The position numbers were made by a program, and so were the translations under genes. The notes beneath the pieces were generated by a model that was not told the origin of the DNA, made no database searches, and worked only from the letters and a program-made list of their open reading frames with translations. 64,000 bases of DNA from Steroidobacteraceae bacterium. GTDB lineage: Bacteria > Pseudomonadota > Gammaproteobacteria > Steroidobacterales > Steroidobacteraceae. Shown piece after piece: positions 56,570-64,000 of this stretch. The DNA lies in assembly GCA_025451845.1 (NCBI GenBank), contig JANWJS010000026.1, forward strand, positions 62,001-126,000, written 5' to 3'. Within the stretch, counting starts at the first letter, position 1; every line of letters starts with the position of its first letter.

Positions 56570-58336
56570 TTGAAGCAAGAAATCGAGCAGCTCCTCGCGG
56601 GCGCCGTCACTGCGCTCGTCGGCAGCGTGCTGCCCCAGCCACCGCCGCCCGGGGCGCTCACGATCGAGCGCACCCGAGATCCGCAGCATGGTGATTTCGC
56701 CACCAACGCAGCGATGCGGCTGGCGAAGCCGGCCGGCTGCAAGCCGCGTGAGCTGGCGCAGAAGATCATCGCCGCTTTGCCGGCCAGTCCGCTCGTAGCA
56801 CGGACGGAGATTGCAGGAGCCGGCTTCATCAATTTCTTCCTGACTCCCGCTGCCTATGGCCGGGAGCTGGCCGCGCTCCACGAGCGCGGCGACCGCTACG
56901 GCCGCAGAGACGACGACGGCATCGGCCGGGGAGAGCGGGTGCTGCTCGAGTTCGTGTCTGCCAACCCGACGGGCCCGCTGCACGTCGGGCATGGACGTCA
57001 GGCCGCGTACGGAGCCACGCTGGGCAACATCCTGGCTGCCGTCGGGTTCAACGTATCGCGCGAATACTACATCAATGATGCGGGACGGCAGGTTGACATT
57101 CTCGCCGTGAGCGCTTGGGTGCGCTATCTCGAGGCTTGCGGCGAGACGCTGCCCTTTCCGGAGAACGGATATCGGGGCGACTATGTGCGCGCGCTGGCTC
57201 AGAAGCTGCTCGCGGCCGAGGGAGCCGGGCTGCGGCGCCCCGCGGCAGCCGTGTTGGCCGGCCTACCGCCGGATGCGCCGACAGGAGACAAAGAGGCATA
57301 CATCGACGCGCTGATCGCGCGGGCACGCGACCTCATCGGGGCGGACGGGTTCGATCGGGTGCTCGCGGGCTCGCTCGCGGAGATGATCGCCGACATCCGC
57401 GACGATCTCGGCCAGTTCGGAGTGACCTTCGACCGCTGGTATTCCGAGAGCACGCTGGAGGAGAGCGGTGCGATCGACCGGGCGCTCGCGCGGCTCGAGC
57501 GCGAGTCACGGCTCTACGCCCAGGACGGGGCGACCTGGTTCCGCGCCACGGCGTTCGGCGATGAGAAGGATCGGGTGGTGGTGCGCGAGAACGGGCAGAA
57601 GACCTACTTCGCATCCGACATCGCGTATCATCTGGAAAAGCGTGAGCGCGGCTTTCAACGACTGATCGACGTGCTCGGCGCCGATCATCACGGTTACGTG
57701 GCGCGCGTCCGGGCGGGGCTGACGGCCATGGGAGAGCCCGGCGAGTGCCTCGAGGTCAACCTGATTCAGTTCGTCAGCCTCTTCCGCGGCGGCGAGAAAG
57801 TGCCGATGGGCAAACGCGAGGCGCAGTTCGTGACGCTCCGCCAGCTGCGCGAAGAGGTCGGCAACGATGCCTGTCGACTCTTCTATCTGATGCGCAGCCA
57901 TGACCAGCCGCTCGATTTCGACCTCGAGCTCGCCAAGGCGCGCACCAATGAGAATCCGGTGTACTACATCCAATACGCACACGCGCGCGTCGCGAGTGTC
58001 ATGAAGCAGCTCGATGCGCGCGGCCTGTCCTTCGACCGCGCGGAAGGTCTGGCAGGCGCGGCGCTCCTGACCGGCGCGCAGGAGCAGGCCGTCCTGGGGT
58101 CGCTGGCGCGCTATCCGGAGGTGCTGGAGCAGGCGGCGCTCAACCGCGCCCCGCACGCCATCGTTCACTACCTGCGTGACCTCGCCAACACCCTGCACAC
58201 GTATTACAACGCGGAGCAGTTCATCGTCAGCGATTCCAGAATGCGCAACGCGCGTCTTGCGCTGGTGCTTGGTGTCCAGCAGGTCATTCGTAACGGCCTG
58301 GGCCTGCTCGGGGTCTCCGCGCCGGAGAGCATGTAA
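56570..58336 (+). CDS. argS: arginyl-tRNA synthetase
   Basis: The 588-residue class I synthetase charges tRNA-Arg. It has an N-terminal additional domain (LLAGAVTALVGSVLPQ...GDFATNAAMRLAK), and the ATP site VSANPTGPLHVGHGRQAAYG (HVGH variant of HIGH). VPMGKREAQ lies where a KMSKS-like motif is expected, and the DALR anticodon-binding domain ends with RNGLGLLGVSAPESM. The start is inferred as TTG at 56570, because no in-frame ATG or GTG lies between the repeat and the conserved N-terminus. priA precedes it; the sequence between holds only a repeat. Confidence 0.94.
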   Translation: MKQEIEQLLAGAVTALVGSVLPQPPPPGALTIERTRDPQHGDFATNAAMRLAKPAGCKPRELAQKIIAALPASPLVARTEIAGAGFINFFLTPAAYGRELAALHERGDRYGRRDDDGIGRGERVLLEFVSANPTGPLHVGHGRQAAYGATLGNILAAVGFNVSREYYINDAGRQVDILAVSAWVRYLEACGETLPFPENGYRGDYVRALAQKLLAAEGAGLRRPAAAVLAGLPPDAPTGDKEAYIDALIARARDLIGADGFDRVLAGSLAEMIADIRDDLGQFGVTFDRWYSESTLEESGAIDRALARLERESRLYAQDGATWFRATAFGDEKDRVVVRENGQKTYFASDIAYHLEKRERGFQRLIDVLGADHHGYVARVRAGLTAMGEPGECLEVNLIQFVSLFRGGEKVPMGKREAQFVTLRQLREEVGNDACRLFYLMRSHDQPLDFDLELAKARTNENPVYYIQYAHARVASVMKQLDARGLSFDRAEGLAGAALLTGAQEQAVLGSLARYPEVLEQAALNRAPHAIVHYLRDLANTLHTYYNAEQFIVSDSRMRNARLALVLGVQQVIRNGLGLLGVSAPESM

Positions 58337-58372
58337 GGTGCCCCACATGACGCAGCGCCATCCCATGATCCA

Positions 58373-58398
58373 GGCACAGGGAGGTGCCCCGCCGCCGC
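58373..58398 (+). repeat. family C repeat, short copy
   Basis: GGCAC-AGGGAG-GTGCC (58373-58388) forms a five-base-pair hairpin, and CGCCGCCGC follows, as in copy 1. It is in the gap between argS and the SPOR gene. Confidence 0.4.
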
Positions 58399-58417
58399 TT
58401 CATACCAGTACCACAGC

Positions 58418-59116
58418 ATGCCCCGGCTGACCACGCGCGATTACAAGCGGTCGTCCCGTAGCTCGGGCGCGGCGAAGCTGAAGGAGTTCGGTCTCGGCGT
58501 TCTCGTCGGCGCGGCGCTCGCCAGCGCCGCGTTTCTCATCGCAGGCGCTCATGCCCGCCACAGCGCAGAGTCAGCGCATGCCCGTGCCCGCGCCGATTCG
58601 CAGGGCGCTGCACCGCATGCGCCGGCGCCCGGCGACACCTCATCCGACAACAACCCCGAGGCGCCCGACGCTTCCGGCTCCGCCTCTTCGCCGCAATCGG
58701 CGTCGGCGCACGCCGGCCCGAAGACTCAGCAGTACGATTTCTACCGGATGCTGCCGAGATTCAAGGTCCCCGTCCCGCATGACGATGAACACCCGTCGAA
58801 TGCAGCAGCCGGGGCGGTGCCGGTGACCATGGCCGGCGGCGGGGTTGCCGACTCGCGCCGGAGTACGGCGCTGCAGCGCGGCTCGCCCTCGTATGTCGTG
58901 CAGGTCGGCTCTTACCGCAACACTGCCGAAGCAGACCAGGTCCGCGCGCGGCTGGCCCGAGTGGGCATCGCAGCGCAGGTGCAACGGATCGTGGAGGGTT
59001 CCAGAACCTGGAACCGCGTTCGGATCGGCCCGGTGAGTGACGCAGAGCTGGTCAGAGTCCGGCAGCAACTGCGGACGGCCAACATTCATGCGCTGGTGAT
59101 CCGGGCAGAAAGGTAA
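58418..59116 (+). CDS. SPOR-domain protein, FtsN-like
   Basis: The 232-residue product has a cytoplasmic Lys/Arg-rich start (PRLTTRDYKRSSRSSGAAK), one membrane helix (about residues 25-45) and a long Pro/Ser/Ala-rich linker. A C-terminal SPOR domain follows (about 155-230, YVVQVGSYRNTAEADQVRARL ... VRIGPVSDAELVRVRQQL). SPOR domains bind denuded peptidoglycan at the division site. In many Gammaproteobacteria the argS-SPOR pair is followed by hslVU; here the neighbour is the TIR operon on the other strand. Confidence 0.88.
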   Translation: MPRLTTRDYKRSSRSSGAAKLKEFGLGVLVGAALASAAFLIAGAHARHSAESAHARARADSQGAAPHAPAPGDTSSDNNPEAPDASGSASSPQSASAHAGPKTQQYDFYRMLPRFKVPVPHDDEHPSNAAAGAVPVTMAGGGVADSRRSTALQRGSPSYVVQVGSYRNTAEADQVRARLARVGIAAQVQRIVEGSRTWNRVRIGPVSDAELVRVRQQLRTANIHALVIRAER

Positions 59117-59123
59117 CCTCGGG

Positions 59124-60398
59124 TCACTCGTCGCCGTCACTGGGCACGTGCGCGCTCACTTCCGTCGCGATGCCAGCGGGGTCGGCGCCCGTCACGGAGT
59201 ACGACTTCGACCACACTACGGAGCCGTCATCCACGGCCAGCACTTTGACGGTGAGCTGTTGATGGGGCCCGCTGCCCCCTACGCCGCCCGAGAGGATGTA
59301 GGTCGCATCACGAGCGCGACCCTGTTGCAGTGCGGCCGACTGATCGACAGTGGTCTGCGTCTGGTTGATCACCGCCACCTGTCCCTGACGGGCGATGGCG
59401 AGTCGCCCGTAGACCAGAGCAAACACCGTCCCCGCGAGCTTCTGTGCCGCGGCATTGCCTGCAGGTGCCGCGAAGGGAACGGCGAGCACCGCGGCATGGA
59501 TGGAGGATTCGGCCCCGGACTGGGCCGGGATCTGCTTCGCGATCTGGGCGAGGAGCTTCGCCGTGTCCGCCGGCGTCCAACCGCCCGGATGATTCTCCGC
59601 TATCTCGCGCAGCTTTTCCGCCTGTGCGGCGGAGGGCCCTGCAGCGGTGGGGTGAACATCCGGTCCGTCCGGGGAGGGCAGGCGTGAGAGCAGATAGATG
59701 CCGCCCCACAGGTAGACCAGGATCCGCACCCACCTGGGCAGGCGCTGCAAAGCGGCCCAGGCCCATTGAAACATCCATCCCGCAACCTGGAACCCGAAGC
59801 GAATCCTCTGGCCGGGCTCCTCACGGGGAAAGGGAGGGAATGGTGGCGGGGGGCCTCGGCGGTCGCGGGCCTTGGCCCGCGGCGGCGCCCCCGGCGGAGG
59901 CCTGCTGCGCGTGGGCTCGTTGCTGACAGGCGGCGCGCCCGGACCCGATACCAGTCGTCTGCAGAGTGCCTCGAGCGCCGCGTTCGGTTGCCCGTCCGGA
60001 ACCCGCAGCCACTGCACTGCGCGGAACCTATCGGGAACGCGCGCGCCGGCATCGGTGGTCTTGTCGATGACCACAGGCAGCAGAAACACATGGTCATCGG
60101 CCATATCGAGCGTCCGCTCGACGGCCAGGCGCCACTCCCGCCGGAAATATCCCTCGTGGCGCGCCTCGGTGTGGGCCGAGATGACGGGCATGAAATAGTC
60201 GCATTCGCGGATCTGCCGGCGGATCTTCTGGTCCCACGCGTCGCCGCCGACCAGCTCGCTCTCGTCGTACCACACTTCCAGGCCGAAGCCCGGCAGAGCG
60301 TCGCGGATGAGCTGTGCCGCGCGCCGATCCTCCGAGGCGTAGCTGAGAAAGACTGTCGGCCGCGGCGCCGCGGAAGCTTCGGGGTCGGTGACCGGCAT
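59124..60398 (-). CDS. TIR-domain membrane protein with C-terminal TolB-like domain
   Basis: The 424-residue protein has a TIR domain at about residues 13-150 (TVFLSYASEDRRAAQLI; VWYDESELVGGDAWDQKIRRQI in part; FMPVIS). Glu-88 in FRREWRLA lies where TIR NADases place their catalytic glutamate. A Pro/Arg-rich linker and one membrane helix (about 224-240) follow. The segment 300-415 has TYILSGGV and SVVWSKSYSV, which resembles the TolB-like N-terminal domain of some cyclase and signalling proteins. By the positive-inside rule the TIR is cytoplasmic and the C-terminal domain periplasmic. Bacterial TIRs often cleave NAD in immunity; here that is inference. Confidence 0.82.
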   Translation of the reverse strand: MPVTDPEASAAPRPTVFLSYASEDRRAAQLIRDALPGFGLEVWYDESELVGGDAWDQKIRRQIRECDYFMPVISAHTEARHEGYFRREWRLAVERTLDMADDHVFLLPVVIDKTTDAGARVPDRFRAVQWLRVPDGQPNAALEALCRRLVSGPGAPPVSNEPTRSRPPPGAPPRAKARDRRGPPPPFPPFPREEPGQRIRFGFQVAGWMFQWAWAALQRLPRWVRILVYLWGGIYLLSRLPSPDGPDVHPTAAGPSAAQAEKLREIAENHPGGWTPADTAKLLAQIAKQIPAQSGAESSIHAAVLAVPFAAPAGNAAAQKLAGTVFALVYGRLAIARQGQVAVINQTQTTVDQSAALQQGRARDATYILSGGVGGSGPHQQLTVKVLAVDDGSVVWSKSYSVTGADPAGIATEVSAHVPSDGDE

Positions 60399-60416
60399 CG
60401 GTGTAGAGGTTCCGGG

Positions 60417-60719
60417 TTACTTGCCTGATGCGCTCTCGCCCATACGGACGTAGCGTCGCTCGCCGCTCGCGCGATCGTAATGGACCTCCAGGGTCTCACC
60501 CGTCGCGGGGTCCTCGAATCGCTCCCCGGTGCGCTCCCAACGCGCTCCGGCGGGCGAGGCGTTGTGATACCGCCAACGCTCGAAGGCCGTGCCGAGAATG
60601 ATCGCCGCTCCCAGGCAGATCAGGTAAATGCCTGCTCCACGGGCGCCTGCCGTAACCATCAGCACGCCTGCCGCGACGGCGATGCCGCCCAGCGCGAGGA
60701 CTGCCCTCCGTAACATCAC
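60417..60719 (-). CDS. small membrane protein of the TIR operon, 100 aa
   Basis: I do not recognise this family. It has a hydrophobic N-terminus with two helices (residues about 5-25 and 28-45: LALGGIAVAAGVLMVTAGARG and IYLICLGAAIILGTAF), then a charged C-terminal part (FEDPATGETLEVHYDRASGERRY). That part, with YVRMG at its end, looks like a small beta domain. It overlaps the ybjQ-like stop by four bases (ATGA) and is followed by the TIR gene after 18 bases. The three genes form one transcript. Confidence 0.6.
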   Translation of the reverse strand: MMLRRAVLALGGIAVAAGVLMVTAGARGAGIYLICLGAAIILGTAFERWRYHNASPAGARWERTGERFEDPATGETLEVHYDRASGERRYVRMGESASGK

Positions 60720-61042
60720 CCGTTCGCCTTCTCCAGCACCACAGCCGTACCGTACGCGACGATCTCACTCATGGTCTGCCCGATCTCCGCGGAGTCGAAC
60801 CGCATCATGACGATGGCGTTGGCCTGCATGAGCGTCGCGTTCTTGACCATGCGGTCGACCGCGTGGCGCCGTGCTTCCTCCAGCAGTTGCGTGTACTCGG
60901 TGATCTCGCCTCCGGCGAGGGAGCGCAGTCCTGCCATGATGTTGCCCCCGAGCCCGCGGCTGCGGACCACGACTCCGAACACCTGACCTTTGACGTCCCG
61001 GATGCGATAGCCCGGCACGTTCTCGGTCGTGACGACCAGCAT
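60716..61042 (-). CDS. YbjQ family (DUF74) heavy-metal-binding-like protein
   Basis: The 108-residue product starts LVVTTENVPGYRIRDVKGQVFGVVVRSR, has GEITEYTQLLEEARRHAVDRMV and ends with IGQTMSEIVAYGTAVVLE, as in the YbjQ family. Members form pentamers; their function is not settled. The frame continues upstream to 61204 but the conserved start is ATG 61042. Its position as first gene of an operon with a TIR protein is unusual. Confidence 0.85.
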   Translation of the reverse strand: MLVVTTENVPGYRIRDVKGQVFGVVVRSRGLGGNIMAGLRSLAGGEITEYTQLLEEARRHAVDRMVKNATLMQANAIVMMRFDSAEIGQTMSEIVAYGTAVVLEKANG

Positions 61043-61273
61043 GGCTTCTATCCCCTCGTACATGGCCGACCCGGCCGTCGGCCCGAAGTATAGCGCCACC
61101 TCCAGCTGGAAGCGGTCGAACCCCCGGCCACCTCGCCCACCCCTGCCGTCCCAAAATGAGGAGGACACGCGAAAACTGCGCAAATGTGCGTCAAGCCGCC
61201 CCAAAGACCCGCTGGTCCCGCGGCAAAGCGCGGGGCTACGCTGCCCGCCGCTGCTACTCGAGGAGTGCTACCC

Positions 61274-61660
61274 ATGGCTCGCAAAAAGACCCGCCCACCG
61301 GCGCCGATATCCGCGCAGGCGCGCTATGAGTTCGCCCTGGCCTACCTCAACGCAATGCTGGAGGATGCCGCTCCGGAGGAGTTGGCCGCAGCGCTCGGTC
61401 GCATCGCGCGTGCCGCCGGCGGCGCGAAGTTGGCTGAGAAAGTGGAGCTCAGTGCGGCCTCGCTGTATCGCACGTTATGTCGGCGCGGAAATCCGGAGCT
61501 GCGAAGCGCAACAGCCCTGCTGAAGGCCATGGGCATGCGGCTGGTCCTGCAGCGTATCCCCACCGCACTCCCTGCGCGCGAGCGCCTCCCGGAAGCGGCA
61601 CGGCACGGAACTTGCGGCGGCGCTCCTGCCGGAAGTGAAGAGAGAGACAGTCATGGGTGA
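61274..61660 (+). CDS. HTH protein resembling addiction-module antidotes (HigA/TIGR02684-like)
   Basis: The 128-residue protein has the pattern LAYLNAMLEDAAPEELAAALGRIARAAGG, a helix-turn-helix AKLAEKVELSAASLYRTLCRRGNPEL, then LLKAMGMRLVLQ. This follows the plan of putative addiction-module antidotes (TIGR02684). A GAGGAG ribosome site precedes the ATG. No RelE/HigB-type toxin gene lies upstream, where it is usual. The next gene overlaps it by eight bases and has no toxin-like features. It is divergent from ybjQ across 231 bases. Confidence 0.65.
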   Translation: MARKKTRPPAPISAQARYEFALAYLNAMLEDAAPEELAAALGRIARAAGGAKLAEKVELSAASLYRTLCRRGNPELRSATALLKAMGMRLVLQRIPTALPARERLPEAARHGTCGGAPAGSEERDSHG

Positions 61661-62012
61661 GGTCATTCATGTGGCCTTCGGCACGGAGCGCGAGTGGGAG
61701 CAGACCCGGTCGAAGACGGTTGACGGCCTGGTCGCCATAGGCTCGCTGTTCGGCGACGATGAGGCCTTGATGCGCGCCAAGGCGGACTGCGTCTACACGA
61801 TCCTGCGGCAGATCGTGGAGGAAGTCCCGACGGTGCAGATCACCACGAAACTGCCGGAGAACCTGTCCACGGAGCAGCTCGACCTGCTGACGGGAGCGAT
61901 CAAAGAGGCGGCGCTGAAAGGCATCGAGATCGCGATGACACATTCCGTGCAGGTGCTGATGTCGTCCATTTACGATCTCTGCACCTCCAAGCTCCACGCC
62001 GGGCCTTCTTGA
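61653..62012 (+). CDS. hypothetical protein, 119 aa
   Basis: I do not recognise this protein. It is acidic and mostly helical (SKTVDGLVAIGSLFGDDEALMRAK, TEQLDLLTGAIKEAALKG). There is no signal, metal motif or membrane segment. The start MGEVIHVAFG at 61653 overlaps the HTH gene and is favoured over 61635. Co-transcription with the HTH gene suggests a shared role. Codon use is like its neighbours. Confidence 0.55.
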   Translation: MGEVIHVAFGTEREWEQTRSKTVDGLVAIGSLFGDDEALMRAKADCVYTILRQIVEEVPTVQITTKLPENLSTEQLDLLTGAIKEAALKGIEIAMTHSVQVLMSSIYDLCTSKLHAGPS

Positions 62013-62018
62013 TTGCGG

Positions 62019-62043
62019 CCCCGGGCCGCTTACTGACTTGCTG
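62019..62043 (+). repeat. dispersed intergenic repeat, family A copy 6 (tail only)
   Basis: CCCCGGGCCGCTTACTGACT followed by TGCTGTC matches the shared tail of the other copies. It lies between two convergent genes. No AAATCG hairpin is present here. Confidence 0.55.
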
Positions 62044-62091
62044 TCAGCGTCAAAGAATAACGGACTGTTACGTCGTTCATCGGCGCGCCGA

Positions 62092-62817
62092 TCATGGGGT
62101 GCCGGTCCCCTGGAGCAGCAGCAGCGCCGTGCCCTCGGGCGCGGTCAGCACCGCATTGGCTCTTGCATCGAGCCCTCGAGGCGGCGCCTGCAGCGAGCCG
62201 AAACCGAGCTCGCGCAAGCGCGCGATCCGCGCCGCCATCTCGACGTCGCGGAAGATGAGGAGCGGCTCCGCAAAGAATCGGGGCCGGTGCAGCGCGAGAT
62301 CCAAGCCCTCTCCGCTCAGCAATACATGCGGGAAGGGGTGCGCGTCCTCGTCCGCCGCGGTCAGTCCGAGCGCTTCCCAGAAGCTGCGGACCGGGTCGAA
62401 GTCCGCCGCCGGCGTGCTCAGCCAGCCAAACTCCCCGCATCGGGACGTGTCGAGCGCGGAACGATCCGCGGGCGAATAGGTCCGCGCCTCGAGCAGCCTG
62501 ACGGCCTGGCCCGCTGGATCGTGAAAAAGGATCTCGTTGAATGCCTCGCCGCCAATGTTGACCGACACCGGCTCGATTCCGGCGCGCTCGAGTGCGGCCA
62601 AATGGCTCGCGATCCCGGGGCGGACGAAAGTCAGCGCCGGCGAGTCGAGGCGCGCTTGGTGCAGGCCGAGGTAGACCCGTCCGTCGGTGAGAACGCCGTA
62701 GGGATGCGCCCACGTGTCGCCGGTCTGCGCCTGCGTGAACCCCAAGCGCTCGTAGAACTCCACCGACGCGCGGATGTCTTCCGTCTGTATCCCGATCTCG
62801 AGAAACCGTCCCAGCAA
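62092..62817 (-). CDS. VOC family protein (glyoxalase/bleomycin-resistance fold)
   Basis: The 241-residue protein has two tandem VOC modules. The first starts FLEIGIQTEDIRASVEFYERLGF and has NEILFHDPAGQAVRLLEA, a typical metal-binding Glu/His context. The second starts FGWLSTPAADFDPVRSFWEALGL and ends APEGTALLLLQG. The substrate is unknown: VOC enzymes include dioxygenases, isomerases and thiol transferases. It starts four bases after hemH stops, so both genes are likely transcribed together. Confidence 0.82.
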   Translation of the reverse strand: MLGRFLEIGIQTEDIRASVEFYERLGFTQAQTGDTWAHPYGVLTDGRVYLGLHQARLDSPALTFVRPGIASHLAALERAGIEPVSVNIGGEAFNEILFHDPAGQAVRLLEARTYSPADRSALDTSRCGEFGWLSTPAADFDPVRSFWEALGLTAADEDAHPFPHVLLSGEGLDLALHRPRFFAEPLLIFRDVEMAARIARLRELGFGSLQAPPRGLDARANAVLTAPEGTALLLLQGTGTP

Positions 62818-62821
62818 TCAA

Positions 62822-63889
62822 CTACCCGATCAACTTGTCACCGTAGGCGACTTCGGGCCAATTCGACGATATCCAGCCCTGGCAGTGCCGCGCGATGTGC
62901 GTGGCGAGAAAGCGCGCGTGCTCCATCCGGGCATTCAGGGCCGGCACGTACTCGAAGCGCTGCCCGCCGGCCCCCAGGAACTTGTCGCGGTTCTCGATGG
63001 CGATTTCCTCCAGCGTCTCGAGACAATCGACCGCGAAGCCGGGACATATCACCGTCACCTCGCGCACTCCGCGTCCGGGCAGTTGCGCGAGTACCTCGCT
63101 GGTGTAGGGCTTCAGCCACCCGGCCGGGCCGAAGCGCGACTGGAAGCTGACGCTCCACTCGCCGTCGCGCAGCATCAGCTCTTCGGCGAGCAGCCGCGCG
63201 GTCTTCTGACACTTGCAGAAGTAAGGATCGCCGTGGTGGAAGTTGCGCTCCGGGATGCCATGAAAGGAAATCAACAGGTGCCGCGTGCGGCCGTGCGCCT
63301 GCCAGTGCTCGAGGACGCTCGTGCGCAGGGCGTCGATGTATTCCGGCTGATCGTGGTACTCAGCGACGAAGCGCAGCTCCGGGAGCCAGCGCCAGCGTTG
63401 CAGCTCGGCGCTCACCTGGTCGTAGACCGCGCCGGTCGTCGCGCCGCAATACTGCGGGAACAGTGGCAGCACGAGGATGCGTTGCGCCCCGGACTCGCGC
63501 AGCCGGGCTAGCGCCTGGGGCACCGTGGGATCGCCGTACAGCATGCCGAGCTCTGCCGAGAACGGCGCCAGCATCCGCTGCGCCAGAGTCGACATCAACT
63601 CGGCGCGCAGCTGCTGCGAGAGGCCGAGGAGGGGAGAGCCGGACTGTGACCAGATCCTGCGGTACTTGCGCGCAACGCGCGCCGGCCGGAACGGCAGGAT
63701 GAGCCCGTGGAGGATCGGCAGCCACAGCGCCCGGGGCAGCTCCACGATCCGTGGATCGGACAGCATCCGCTTGAGAAAACGCCGCACGGCCCACGGCTCC
63801 GGCGCCTCCGGCGTACCGGAGTTGACCAGAAGGATGCCGATCCGCTCGGCGGAATCGCGATGGAAGTCGGGGGAGCTGAGGTAGCGCAT
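62822..63889 (-). CDS. hemH: ferrochelatase
   Basis: The 355-residue enzyme inserts iron into protoporphyrin IX, the last step of protoheme synthesis. It has IGILLVNSGTPEAPEP at the N-terminus, LISFHGIPERNFHHGDPY (conserved histidine), WLKPYTSEVLAQL and CPGFAVDCLETLEEIAIEN (conserved glutamates). Length is within the bacterial range. No membrane helix is present. Its ATG is 56 bases from the stop of the aldehyde dehydrogenase fragment upstream on the same strand. Confidence 0.95.
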   Translation of the reverse strand: MRYLSSPDFHRDSAERIGILLVNSGTPEAPEPWAVRRFLKRMLSDPRIVELPRALWLPILHGLILPFRPARVARKYRRIWSQSGSPLLGLSQQLRAELMSTLAQRMLAPFSAELGMLYGDPTVPQALARLRESGAQRILVLPLFPQYCGATTGAVYDQVSAELQRWRWLPELRFVAEYHDQPEYIDALRTSVLEHWQAHGRTRHLLISFHGIPERNFHHGDPYFCKCQKTARLLAEELMLRDGEWSVSFQSRFGPAGWLKPYTSEVLAQLPGRGVREVTVICPGFAVDCLETLEEIAIENRDKFLGAGGQRFEYVPALNARMEHARFLATHIARHCQGWISSNWPEVAYGDKLIG

Positions 63890-63945
63890 GCCGGTGAAAA
63901 AAGGCCTTGAACCGGGAAAGCCCAGGCACGGGGAAGGGCCTCAGA

Positions 63946-64000
63946 CTATATACCCGTGCACAGGTACTTGAGCTCGGTATAGTCCAGAATGCCGTATTTC
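63946..64000 (-). CDS. C-terminal end of a probable aldehyde dehydrogenase (cut by window edge)
   Basis: A frame enters from the right edge on the minus strand and ends at TAG 63946-63948, leaving 17 residues: KYGILDYTELKYLCTGI. This matches the end of the aldehyde dehydrogenase superfamily (KYGI-x-x-Y-x-E-x-KY-hydrophobic). The short length means that the family assignment is tentative. Confidence 0.5.
   Translation of the reverse strand, partial: KYGILDYTELKYLCTGI

Overview
The window is chromosomal DNA from a high-GC bacterium (coding regions look roughly two-thirds G+C with GC-rich third positions). Several gene orders are typical of Gammaproteobacteria: dprA-smg-topA; a LysM lipoprotein divergent from def-fmt-rsmB-DUF4390-ntrY-ntrX; gspB/exeA; and an ECF sigma factor followed by DUF3619-like and DUF3106 genes. 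FadE, RlmJ, PrlC and a cytochrome-free set of housekeeping genes fit the same picture. A Xanthomonadales/Nevskiales/Steroidobacterales-like organism is the best guess, but this is inference from gene content. No rRNA, tRNA, CRISPR array, transposase or prophage was found.

Layout. 1-2.5 kb: tail of a short-chain dehydrogenase, a methyltransferase, a small unknown gene and a family 4 glycosyltransferase. 2.5-6.7 kb: a pseudo-receiver/serine-threonine kinase beside the type II secretion assembly pair GspB and ExeA. 6.7-12.7 kb: dinB, a DUF3667 membrane protein, fadE and mdh, all on the minus strand. 12.9-16.4 kb: a four-gene Mla-type lipid transport operon (STAS-MlaE, MlaF, MlaD, auxiliary lipoprotein). 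16.5-22.7 kb: rlmJ, aroE, gor, prlC and an HD-domain gene. 22.9-28.7 kb: a membrane GGDEF/EAL protein, an ABC-F protein of the YheS type, dprA and smg. 28.7-43 kb: topA, the LysM lipoprotein, def, fmt, rsmB, a DUF4390 protein, the NtrY/NtrX-like two-component pair and a response regulator with GAF, degenerate GGDEF and EAL domains. 42.9-47.9 kb: acs, a fructosamine-kinase-like gene, a 5'-3' exonuclease and an HNH endonuclease. 47.9-51.8 kb: proton-translocating transhydrogenase (three genes) and a cyclophilin. 52-58.3 kb: the sigma-factor locus, priA and argS. 58.4-64 kb: a SPOR protein, a TIR/small membrane protein/YbjQ operon, an orphan antitoxin-like gene pair, a VOC protein, hemH and the tail of a probable aldehyde dehydrogenase.

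Genes cooperate in several recognisable units: membrane lipid asymmetry (12.9-16.4 kb), start-Met processing and initiator formylation (def-fmt), envelope/nitrogen-type signalling (ntrYX), c-di-GMP turnover (two multidomain proteins), acetate and fatty-acid use (acs, fadE, mdh), and NADPH supply (pntAA-pntAB-pntB, gor).

The least expected signals are not protein genes. At least three families of short dispersed intergenic repeats occur. One (called A here) has six copies ending in a shared GGCCGCT...TTGCTTTC tail, several preceded by an AAATCG/CGATTT hairpin. A second (B) has a 66-bp unit in near-perfect tandem in front of fmt and an inverted copy at 16.4 kb; its 12-bp stem is kept by a compensatory base change. 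A third (C) is a shorter GCCGCCGC-containing hairpin element. Other points of interest are an NtrX-like regulator that lost the sigma-54 contact loop, a receiver-kinase fusion with a non-phosphorylatable receiver, a TIR protein with one membrane segment and a TolB-like C-terminal domain, and histone-H1-like basic tails on both Acs and TopA.
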